This document shows, in pieces, positions 1 through 6,094 of a stretch of DNA of 8,335 bases (the stretch's first letter is position 1; every line of letters starts with the position of its first letter). Source of the DNA: CAZJYC01 sp964550165 (GTDB lineage: Bacteria > Acidobacteriota > Aminicenantia > Aminicenantales > Aminicenantaceae). The DNA lies in assembly GCA_964550165.1 (NCBI GenBank), contig CAZJYC010000090.1:1-8335 (forward strand). Reading direction: 5' to 3'. Made by a program: the position numbers and the translations under genes. A model generated the notes under the pieces. It ran no database searches. It saw only the letters and a list, made by a program, of their open reading frames with translations, and was not told where the DNA came from.

Positions 1-546
1 AGCTCCTTCTATGCTCTGGGCGCCTTCAGCTATTCCTTCCTGCTCGTCTATGCCAAGAAATTCGGGTTTAAGATTGCCTTTGTTCCTGCCCTTTATTTGA
101 TCTTTACTGCAACGGCTTCTCTCGCTTCTTATCCTTTTGGAAGGCTCTCCGACATCATCGGCAGAAAAGCAGTGCTTCTTCTCTCATACTTTTTCTGGAT
201 GGCTGTCTGCCTGGTAATTATTCTCCGTCCTGGACGTCTGGGAATTTTCTCCATCTTTATCCTCTATGGAGCCCATAAGGGAGCTCTGGAGCCAGTCCAG
301 AAAACCTTTGTCTCAGAACTCGCTCCGCTTGAGTATCGGGCAAGCTTCCTGGGAGGATTCCAGATGGTCATCGGGCTCTGCGCGCTGCCGGCTTCTTTCA
401 TAGCCGGCGTTCTCTGGGAGAAACTGGGCCTTTTCGCTCCTTTCTACTTCTCTTTTTTCCTGACCGCAATCTCCGGCATCATGCTTCCTTTTGTCAAAAA
501 AACCAACCTTCATCCAGATGCTGGCTTTCCTGGCAAGAAGACCTGA
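1..546 (+). CDS. MFS transporter, C-terminal part (5' end outside window)
   Basis: The frame is open from base 1 and ends at TGA 544-546, giving 181 residues of a membrane protein whose N-terminal part lies upstream of the window. Hydrophobic segments alternate with short charged loops. Residues 42-51 read GRLSDIIGRK, a good match to the major facilitator superfamily motif A (G-x-L-x-D-x-x-G-R-K/R), here most likely the loop between TM8 and TM9 because only about four further membrane segments follow. The stretch GALEPVQKTFVSELAP, then R-A-S-F-L-G-G, is typical of the TM10-TM11 region of drug/metabolite MFS members. The substrate cannot be told from this half. The C-terminus is short and basic (K-K-T-N...P-G-K-K-T) and presumably cytoplasmic. 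It could belong to an efflux or a sugar-type subfamily. The family call is secure, the function is not. Confidence 0.85.
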   Translation, partial: SSFYALGAFSYSFLLVYAKKFGFKIAFVPALYLIFTATASLASYPFGRLSDIIGRKAVLLLSYFFWMAVCLVIILRPGRLGIFSIFILYGAHKGALEPVQKTFVSELAPLEYRASFLGGFQMVIGLCALPASFIAGVLWEKLGLFAPFYFSFFLTAISGIMLPFVKKTNLHPDAGFPGKKT

Positions 547-642
547 ACCGTCCCTATCCGTCCTGACTTTAAAGACGAGGCCGGTGTCTTCCATAAGGTC
601 GCCCGGTCCGATGATTCACGGCTGGCTGAATTCTTTGCCCGC

Positions 643-730
643 TTTTAGCTTGTCCGCGGCTTCTTGCCCGCTTTCCGCCGGTTTCAGCTCAATTTGACTT
701 CTGATGAGGCTCCAATTTATCATTCCCAAC
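643..730 (+). repeat. dispersed ~88-bp intergenic repeat, copy 1
   Basis: Bases 643-730 align without gaps to 5659-5746 in the same orientation, with 5 mismatches in 88 positions (about 94% identity). Mismatches fall at 657, 667, 670, 701 and 714 of this copy. Similarity stops sharply on both sides. The only frame open through both copies is on the reverse strand, and there four of the five differences change the amino acid, so protein-coding constraint is unlikely. Both copies carry TTGACT (694-699 here) and TATCAT (718-723 here) 18 bp apart, which resembles a + strand promoter. No hairpin is conserved between copies. Confidence 0.85.
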
Positions 731-756
731 AACTCTTACCTATCCCAAACGCCAGT

Positions 757-784
757 TTGACTTTCTTTTTTTAATCGCTAGAAT
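757..784 (+). promoter_or_regulatory. sigma70-like promoter for the 851-3601 gene
   Basis: TTGACT at 757-762 and TAGAAT at 779-784 are each one base off consensus and are separated by 16 bp. Transcription would begin near 790, leaving a leader of about 60 nt before the ATG at 851. It is better placed than the promoter-like pair inside the upstream repeat. The prediction rests on sequence only. Confidence 0.5.
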
Positions 785-836
785 CAACTTATGGAAAAAC
801 TTATTTTTCTTTCAGTTAGGCTGATTGGAAATTAAT

Positions 837-844
837 AAGGGAGG
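837..844 (+). promoter_or_regulatory. strong ribosome binding site for the 851 start
   Basis: AAGGGAGG lies 6 nt before ATG 851, a near-optimal Shine-Dalgarno sequence and spacing. This fixes the start of the large exported protein and implies efficient translation. Confidence 0.8.
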
Positions 845-850
845 TTATAT

Positions 851-3601
851 ATGAATAACCTAGGTAAAATCTCAGCCAGGATAATGTGCATTTATTTGTT
901 CTTGGCAGTTTTTTTACTGAACTGCCTCCTCCTGTCCCAGACAGAGCCGCCAGCTCAAGGGAAAGATTTCGAACCGGAACAGTTCTTTCAATTCAAGCTG
1001 CAGTTTCCAAATGCCCCGAATATGCCGGAGTGGGTCGATAGTTTCAAGCAATACTATTTGAAACAGGCAGAAAGCGGGGGCTACTCAGGTTCCGCCAATG
1101 TTACGAAGTTTTTACTGCTCAGTCCTGATTTTAAGGAGAAAGAAAGCCTCTATGATTTTAAAAAAAAGGACAATATTAGTGAATCCAGCGTAAAATCCAT
1201 GGGATTTGAGCTTTATGGCCTGTTCTGCAAACTGTACCCCCAAGGCCATAAAAAACATGTTAAGGTATCTGATTCAGAGCTCCTTACTAACGAGATCAAA
1301 TATATGAGGGGACTTTACCTTCCCGAACCGCTGGAAAGCGCAAAAAAGAGGATTCTGGAGCGTGGATTGACCGGGCAGCAGATTTATCCCCTGCTGGAAC
1401 TGGAGAAGGAGATCAAAAAATACCATGAACTAAGTTCCGATGACCTCAATGGCATCATCCAGTTTATAAATCAATACCCGGAATCACCACGCATAAAGAC
1501 GTTGCAAGATTTATTCTTTCCGGATCAGCTTAAGAAATGCCAGGAGTCCGGAGATCAAAAATTAATTCCAGCCTTGCTGGCCCTGATGCCCAAAAAAGAG
1601 GCTTCCGCATTCTACGTCAAGACCTGGGACGATATTTTTGCCCAAGCCTCTAACTTGCCATTCAAAGATCAAATAGAATACCTGGAACCCTGGATCCAGG
1701 TGGAAGGCTATACATTTGCTTCCATAGAAGAGAAGATATTCCTGACCGATCTTTTATCCTGGAGCGCTTTACTTTATTACGAAGATAATCAGAAACGGCG
1801 AGCCGCTGTCTCAAGTATTGCCGCTTCAGCAATTCTAGGCGCAATCTTCAAAGATCTGCACGACCTATCCTTTTTTTTCAAATCGGACTGGAATGAATCT
1901 ATGAGAGAATACCAAAAAAAAATGGAGAAGCACAGGAACAATCTCTCCCAAGGATACCTGCTGCTGTTGGGGCTCGGAATTTCCTCCTTCAACGCCGCGC
2001 AAAAGGAGGATGAGAATGCTATGGAAAAAATCCCTCCACCCACCACGACCCCTCCCCCAACCAAGCCTCCTCTCCAGACAAAATCTACGCAGGAAAAAAT
2101 CCAGCCGGCGGTGAAACCCGATATCAAGCCAGAGAAGATCCCTCTCAAAGACGATCCTCTTTATAACAGCTCGATCCTAAACGCCATAACGCTCCTGAGA
2201 AAATATCCAACCAGCCGAGACATCCTGGATCTGTTCACAGTATTTCCCGATTCCAGGGCTCTGGAGACTATTGTGACTCTGCCGGACATCCACGAGATCG
2301 GTGCAAAACTTGACAAATACCTGAGCAACTTGAAGGAGGAGGCAATCCAGCTGGCCATGACCTGGCTTGACGGACAGGCATCTGCCCTGCAAAAATCCAG
2401 AGCGCTCTATATTCTGGGTTTTTTCCAGGTTCCCTGGAAGGGGGATCCGGGCTATCCCCCGGGCGATGTTAACGAATTGAATATTTTCTACAACTACTAC
2501 CGCCTCAGAAATCAGCCCGATGACCCGAAAACTTACCAGAATAATCTTGTATCAAGGATCATAGAAAAGGATATGGAAGCTCTGTTTTTATATAATCGCA
2601 TCTGCGCCGACTGCCCTACCCCGGCATCCCTTCAGAGTTTCCTTTCCCGGGAAATCTCCAACAAAAAATACCGCCAGAACGATGAGGTCACCCAATACCA
2701 GTTTCTGGTTGAAAACCTGCCGGATCTGGAAAGGGACAAAATGGTTGATTCCATGTTCGAATCCTACAATCCCAAATGGCAGGAGCTCGCTTCCACAATA
2801 TATATTGAACACCTTCCCTCGAGCCTGAACAGGGAGCAGATACAAGAAGTTCTAATGGGGAAATCACCCTGGAAGAAAGAAGCACTGATAAAAAAATTAA
2901 TGTCTGGTGATACCCACGAATTTATCGACATCCTTGCCGATTTCCTTAAAGGCGCCTTTTATACAAAGCAGGATTCCAAACTGATCAGCCGGAATATGGA
3001 GAACCAGTTGACCAAAGATCTGATACTGGGACTAAATCAACGGATCAATTGGTCGGCGGTAAACCAGCAGGTCGCGATCATGGAGCAGTTCACCAGAGCC
3101 AAGATACTCTTCTCCGCAATCGGCGGATTATCTCTTCTGCCCCCTGAAACGGCAATGGATATTGTTACTAAACAGTTCCTGATTAATGATTCTTTCAGCC
3201 TCTTTGCCGCCCGATGGATCATCGAGTCCCAAAAAAATGAAAATCCGGTCCGGCCTATTTTAACCGGCTTGCCCTTTACATGGAACTCATTGGCGGCAGG
3301 CGTGATCACATTCCTTAAAGCTTACTTTTCCGAAACTCCCGATTACAGCTCCTATCTGGAATTTTGTAAAAATGCAAAAAAGGAGCAGTATTGGAAAGAC
3401 CTGGCGAAGCTGGGAGTGGAATACGCCAAGCTGGACATTGATTTGAATGAAGCAGAAACTGATGCTGACTCCGGGAAAAAGGAGCTTGCCCTGAAAAATC
3501 CGATATCTGATCCGGAAGTTGTCAAGCTGATCGACAATATCCGCTATCGTTCCATCAACATCCTCAAGAAACAGGAGGACAAACCCTCAGAAAAAAAGTG
3601 A
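851..3601 (+). CDS. large exported helical protein of unknown function
   Basis: This encodes 916 residues and I do not recognise its family. The N-terminus has a basic start and a long hydrophobic run at about residues 12-28 (IMCIYLFLAVFLLNCLLL), a Sec signal peptide or signal anchor. The LLNC sequence is not a good lipobox because Asn precedes Cys. The rest looks predominantly alpha-helical, with many amphipathic stretches and frequent Leu/Lys/Glu, perhaps an alpha-solenoid, though no regular TPR or HEAT repeat can be marked by eye. Residues ~393-433 form a Pro/Thr/Lys-rich hinge (IPPPTTTPPPTKPP and following) dividing an N-terminal domain (~30-390) from a C-terminal one (~435-905). The tail is highly charged (KKQEDKPSEKK). 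A near-consensus promoter and strong ribosome binding site precede it. The PAD gene follows in the same direction after about 0.1 kb, so co-expression is plausible. Alternatives are a cell-envelope scaffold or an assembly factor. The reading frame is certain, the role is not. Confidence 0.85.
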   Translation: MNNLGKISARIMCIYLFLAVFLLNCLLLSQTEPPAQGKDFEPEQFFQFKLQFPNAPNMPEWVDSFKQYYLKQAESGGYSGSANVTKFLLLSPDFKEKESLYDFKKKDNISESSVKSMGFELYGLFCKLYPQGHKKHVKVSDSELLTNEIKYMRGLYLPEPLESAKKRILERGLTGQQIYPLLELEKEIKKYHELSSDDLNGIIQFINQYPESPRIKTLQDLFFPDQLKKCQESGDQKLIPALLALMPKKEASAFYVKTWDDIFAQASNLPFKDQIEYLEPWIQVEGYTFASIEEKIFLTDLLSWSALLYYEDNQKRRAAVSSIAASAILGAIFKDLHDLSFFFKSDWNESMREYQKKMEKHRNNLSQGYLLLLGLGISSFNAAQKEDENAMEKIPPPTTTPPPTKPPLQTKSTQEKIQPAVKPDIKPEKIPLKDDPLYNSSILNAITLLRKYPTSRDILDLFTVFPDSRALETIVTLPDIHEIGAKLDKYLSNLKEEAIQLAMTWLDGQASALQKSRALYILGFFQVPWKGDPGYPPGDVNELNIFYNYYRLRNQPDDPKTYQNNLVSRIIEKDMEALFLYNRICADCPTPASLQSFLSREISNKKYRQNDEVTQYQFLVENLPDLERDKMVDSMFESYNPKWQELASTIYIEHLPSSLNREQIQEVLMGKSPWKKEALIKKLMSGDTHEFIDILADFLKGAFYTKQDSKLISRNMENQLTKDLILGLNQRINWSAVNQQVAIMEQFTRAKILFSAIGGLSLLPPETAMDIVTKQFLINDSFSLFAARWIIESQKNENPVRPILTGLPFTWNSLAAGVITFLKAYFSETPDYSSYLEFCKNAKKEQYWKDLAKLGVEYAKLDIDLNEAETDADSGKKELALKNPISDPEVVKLIDNIRYRSINILKKQEDKPSEKK

Positions 3602-3715
3602 TCGCCAATCCTTTCCGAAGAAAATTTTAAAAATTCAGTTCAATGGCATATGCGCAACTTTGATATGGCTCGATTAGAATTTAATTAAGAAGTGTTGCAC
3701 AAGAGATCTTTTCCA

Positions 3716-5425
3716 ATGCCAAGTCAAAAACCTATAAGGCAAATTTTGCTTTTTTTGGTAGCCGGAATGGCAATTTTTTTGACTCAGGTCCTTTCAAGGG
3801 CTCAGATTTCTGCCTCTGATATCAAGATTCAAATTGTAGCTGATGTGAATCGGGATGGGAAGACTGAATTCGATTCGGATAATCAAGGAAAAAATATTTG
3901 GACCTCAAAACGAGGCGCCATATTCTTTAATAATAATGACAGTGACCAAGACTCAAAAGAGCCTGACCATGCCGATGCTGTTATTAATGGAGATGAAGAC
4001 CTTAAAGATTTAGTTGCTCTTAAAATCAAACGAGTTCCCAATTTACCAAGAAATACCCAGGTTTCCATTTCTGTTGACGATGCCTCCTTATCCCGGATTC
4101 ATATTTTTCTAAAGGTTGGTGATAATGAGTATAAACTTGTAAATCTTAAGGCTGAGGGAAACATTGATCCTGAACGGTTGAGACAGGCAGACCTTGAATT
4201 GAGGATTGAGGCAAATTCTTATGCGGATGGATCCTGGAATGGGAAAACAGAAGTGGCTGTATCTGTTAGAACCCCGGACGGAAAAACTCATCTTGATTCT
4301 ATCAAACTGAAGGTGGCGCCGTTTATTCTCCTGTCAAACCTGAATCAAGGCATCACTCTATACGTCAGAGAATTTCCAGGACAGAATGAAGCTTTTCTCC
4401 AGAGTCTAGGAGAGCTTGTTCCCAAGGCAGGGGCTGAGCTGGTTATCGTTCCCAGTGGAAAGCCATATCCCCCAATTCAGATCTGGCTTCAAGATACCAT
4501 GGAAATCGGGTACTCAGAGATGCCAGGGCAGAAGATGAACGTAGTCCTCAAGGCAAATCGGAACAGGTCTCTCGATGGATATGCGAAGGATAAGCTCTTA
4601 GGGCCTGACTTTGGCTGGATTCAAGTTGGAACATACCGCGAGGGATATGGGGGCGGAAGAGGTGGTAATGGCTGGCTGGACTGGTACGGAAATTTGGAGG
4701 TTACCCCTCCCTTGCCCGGGTATCCATTGGGCCGCGTGTACTACGGATATAATCCGGAAGGGCCAAAGGAGGCATCGTTAAATCCTGAAATAGTCGCCAT
4801 GCTTGAAGCTCAAGGAGTTCAATCCCCAGCAATACGGCTTGATACAGGTTGGTTGTTGATTAAACATGTTGATGAAATAATATCGTTCGTGCCCAGCGGC
4901 GATCCGGAGCATCCTTACAGAGTCCTCGTGGTTGATACAGAGGCCATGATTACCTTGCTTGAGAAATGGATAAGCAATGGATATGGTGAATTATCGCTGC
5001 TTGATCTCTACTCCAAAAAAAAAGTCTCATCGCTCTTGAAGAATAAAATCTTACTGGATCATAATAAGACACTTCAGGTTGATCGTATCGAACCGAATAT
5101 AGACCTCCTCAAACAAGAGCTTAACTTGAGAGAGGAAGATTTCATCAGAGTGCCTTGTTTTTTTGATAAATGGGGAGTTGCTTTCGTCCCCAATATGGTC
5201 AACTCCGCAATTATAAATGGACATATCTTCATTGTTGCCCCTAATGGCCCTGTGATTGATGGTAAGGATCAACTGGAAGAAGAAATGCGCAGGCTTCTTT
5301 CTGGCCTGCCCTTGACGCCACACTTTTTGGATGCACGCAGCTATCACCAATGGGGTGGTGAAGTCCATTGCGCCACGAACGTCCGAAGAGTAGGATTCAG
5401 CACGGCCTGGTGGGAGATGCAGTGA
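3716..5425 (+). CDS. secreted protein-arginine deiminase (PAD family)
   Basis: This is predicted to convert peptidyl-arginine to peptidyl-citrulline outside the cytoplasm. From ATG 3716 it has 569 residues. A signal peptide spans ~1-29 (hydrophobic 10-26, likely cleavage after S-R-A29). A PAD_M-like calcium domain follows (~35-200), with DVNRDG at 43-48 and an acidic Asp/Asn cluster at 72-98. A full PAD_C domain covers ~201-569. Catalytic residues match human PAD4: D260 (in WLQDTMEIGY), H384 and D386 (in KHVDE) and C552 (in GEVHCATNVRR), equivalent to D350, H471, D473 and C645. W257, R282 and R284 match the substrate-site W347, R372 and R374. The animal PAD_N domain is absent. Calcium-1 ligands appear kept (Q259, E263, E328), while calcium-2 ligands appear replaced (T261, K279, A280). 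An in-frame GTG at 3692 would add 8 residues; I prefer the ATG because AAGAGA lies about 9 nt upstream and the signal peptide is complete. The PAD family call is firm. The natural substrate is unknown. Confidence 0.93.
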   Translation: MPSQKPIRQILLFLVAGMAIFLTQVLSRAQISASDIKIQIVADVNRDGKTEFDSDNQGKNIWTSKRGAIFFNNNDSDQDSKEPDHADAVINGDEDLKDLVALKIKRVPNLPRNTQVSISVDDASLSRIHIFLKVGDNEYKLVNLKAEGNIDPERLRQADLELRIEANSYADGSWNGKTEVAVSVRTPDGKTHLDSIKLKVAPFILLSNLNQGITLYVREFPGQNEAFLQSLGELVPKAGAELVIVPSGKPYPPIQIWLQDTMEIGYSEMPGQKMNVVLKANRNRSLDGYAKDKLLGPDFGWIQVGTYREGYGGGRGGNGWLDWYGNLEVTPPLPGYPLGRVYYGYNPEGPKEASLNPEIVAMLEAQGVQSPAIRLDTGWLLIKHVDEIISFVPSGDPEHPYRVLVVDTEAMITLLEKWISNGYGELSLLDLYSKKKVSSLLKNKILLDHNKTLQVDRIEPNIDLLKQELNLREEDFIRVPCFFDKWGVAFVPNMVNSAIINGHIFIVAPNGPVIDGKDQLEEEMRRLLSGLPLTPHFLDARSYHQWGGEVHCATNVRRVGFSTAWWEMQ

Positions 5426-5613
5426 ATTATTACGAGAAATTCATTTCCCTCTGGAAGCACGCTGATTCTGGTATCCCTGAGCAGAAATTACCCATAGAGG
5501 AAATGAAAGAAAAGAGGAGTTCAGGCAAGAGAGATTCTCATATAGGTCTGTCTGGATTAAGAATACAGGAAGCTCTGATGGCCGCTGAGGCTTCCAGTGA
5601 ATATTCTTCATGA
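5404..5613 (+). pseudogene. remnant of a TPR protein C-terminus
   Basis: In the frame overlapping the PAD stop, the translation reads DAVNYYEKFISLWKHADSGI and continues P-E-Q. This strongly resembles the last TPR helix pair and tail (…A-I-E-x-Y-E-K-F-L-x-L-W-K-D-A-D-P-G-I-x-E…) seen at the C-termini of many bacterial TPR proteins, including TPR-tailed serine/threonine kinases. Nothing upstream in this frame belongs to such a protein, since the DNA there encodes the PAD C-terminus. No ribosome binding site precedes it. The remaining residues to the TGA at 5611-5613 (E-E-M-K-E-K… A-S-S-E-Y-S-S) are low in recognisable content. The likeliest reading is a truncated gene end left by a rearrangement. 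Less likely, it is a small gene starting at GTG 5422 and coupled through a GTGA overlap with the PAD stop. The family resemblance comes from memory of the motif, not a search. Confidence 0.5.
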
Positions 5614-5658
5614 TTCTCTCTTTGATCGAGAGGAGAGCTCTGGCCGATTTCCGGCAGT

Positions 5659-5746
5659 TTTTAGCTTGTCCGTGGCTTCTTGTCCCCTTTCCGCCGGTTT
5701 CAGCTCAATTTGACTTGTGATGAGGCTCCGATTTATCATTCCCAAC
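5659..5746 (+). repeat. dispersed ~88-bp intergenic repeat, copy 2
   Basis: This is the gap-free partner of 643-730 (83 of 88 positions identical, same orientation). It lies downstream of the TPR remnant, as copy 1 lies downstream of the transporter gene, so both are in 3' intergenic positions. The TTGACT-18-TATCAT pair is kept (5710-5715 and 5734-5739). The DNA directly to the right (to about 5820) shows weaker similarity to the reverse complement of 8175-8246, so the repeat unit may be longer in some copies. Confidence 0.85.
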
Positions 5747-5824
5747 GATGGGGATGAGGCAAAGTTGGCGCATGAGCGCTCATTTCGCCGGCGCAGCAGA
5801 AAAACGAATTTCTTATCCTCTAGT

Positions 5825-5842
5825 GTTCTCCCCGGGGAGAAC
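5825..5842. repeat. perfect 18-bp palindrome
   Basis: GTTCTCCCCGGGGAGAAC is a perfect inverted repeat with no spacer (9-bp arms). The GC-rich centre stands out just before a strongly AT-rich stretch. With no loop and no T-run it is not a standard intrinsic terminator. It could be a dimeric protein-binding site or part of a mobile or repeat element. It starts with the same GTTC and ends with the same GAAC as the downstream operator-like sites, but with a wider fit (10 bp between them rather than 9). Confidence 0.6.
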
Positions 5843-5911
5843 CGTAAGCCCAGCCTTTTAAAGAAAGCCCAGAGGGGCGGCAATCTCCAAAATTATGTTC
5901 ATCTATTTTAA

Positions 5912-5932
5912 GTGTTCGCTAATAATGAGCAC
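5912..5932. promoter_or_regulatory. possible second operator, upstream of toxin-antitoxin genes
   Basis: GTGTTC and GAGCAC flank 9 bp, giving GTTC-N9-GAGC. This is the spacing seen in the stronger operator at 6052-6074 (GTTC-N9-GAAC), and 13 of 21 aligned positions agree. A related direct repeat, TAATAATGA(G/A)C, occurs at 5920-5930 and 5937-5947. It is offered as an auxiliary regulator site, with weak support. Confidence 0.3.
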
Positions 5933-6028
5933 GCAATAATAATGAACGTATAAAAATATTACATCATTTACCCGCAATAAAATATCCGCAACTAATATAT
6001 TTAATATTATTTTTTTAACAATTGGTAC

Positions 6029-6057
6029 TTGACTTTTGTTCATATTTTTGCTATGTT
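6029..6057 (+). promoter_or_regulatory. promoter of the AbiE-like operon
   Basis: TTGACT at 6029-6034 (five of six consensus bases) and TATGTT at 6052-6057 (four of six) are 17 bp apart. Transcription would start near 6064, about 30 nt before the chosen ATG at 6095. The -10 box lies inside the left arm of the inverted repeat at 6052-6074, which is an ideal position for repression. Confidence 0.5.
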
Positions 6058-6074
6058 CATAATAAATGAACATA
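6052..6074. promoter_or_regulatory. inverted-repeat operator, likely antitoxin autoregulation
   Basis: TATGTTCAT (6052-6060) and ATGAACATA (6066-6074) are perfect 9-bp inverted arms around AATAA. The element covers the predicted -10 box and start point of the operon encoding a winged-helix AbiEi-type regulator. AbiEi antitoxins are known to repress their own promoters by binding inverted repeats. Binding by this protein is inferred. Confidence 0.6.
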
Positions 6075-6094
6075 AGATTAAACTGAACAAAACT

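Larger units (their letters stand above)
547..850. other. gene-free spacer with repeat, promoter and leader
   Basis: No credible coding region lies between the transporter stop and the next start. The spacer holds unassigned sequence (547-642), repeat copy 1 (643-730), a sigma70-like promoter (757-784) and an AT-rich leader ending in a strong ribosome binding site. A short + frame open across 491-697 has no recognisable protein features. Confidence 0.6.
5614..6028. other. gene-free region with repeat, palindromes and AT-rich DNA
   Basis: No convincing gene lies here. From left to right it has a weak hairpin (CTCTC/GAGAG around 5617-5633, no T-run), repeat copy 2 (5659-5746), a 12-bp perfect palindrome ATGAGCGCTCAT (5772-5783), an 18-bp perfect palindrome (5825-5842), and, from about 5890, very AT-rich DNA with scattered ATGTTC/ATGAAC half-sites leading into the toxin-antitoxin promoter. 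Frames open on both strands lack ribosome binding sites and family features. Confidence 0.6.

Noticed and set aside
491..697. + strand 68-residue open frame overlapping the transporter end
   Set aside because: It is rich in Ser/Pro, overlaps the MFS C-terminus and runs into repeat copy 1, with no start signal. A frameshifted transporter tail was considered, but the annotated tail already ends normally after the last membrane segment.
851..940. Lipoprotein signal in the 916-aa protein (LLNC)
   Set aside because: Asn directly before the Cys does not fit the lipobox, and the hydrophobic run continues past the Cys.
5617..5633. CTCTC/GAGAG hairpin after the TPR remnant as a terminator
   Set aside because: The stem is short with a G-T pair and no T-run follows on either strand.
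5608..5883. Reverse-strand 91-residue open frame across repeat copy 2
   Set aside because: No ribosome binding site or domain is visible. In the part shared with copy 1, four of five substitutions change the residue, so no protein constraint is visible.
5717..5911. + strand 64-residue open frame rich in Arg/Ser/Lys
   Set aside because: It overlaps the repeat and both palindromes, has no ribosome binding site and no recognisable domain.
6029..6094. TTG at 6029 as the antitoxin start (22 extra residues)
   Set aside because: The TTG is part of the TTGACT -35 box, and the added stretch covers the -10 box and operator, so it would not be in the mRNA.
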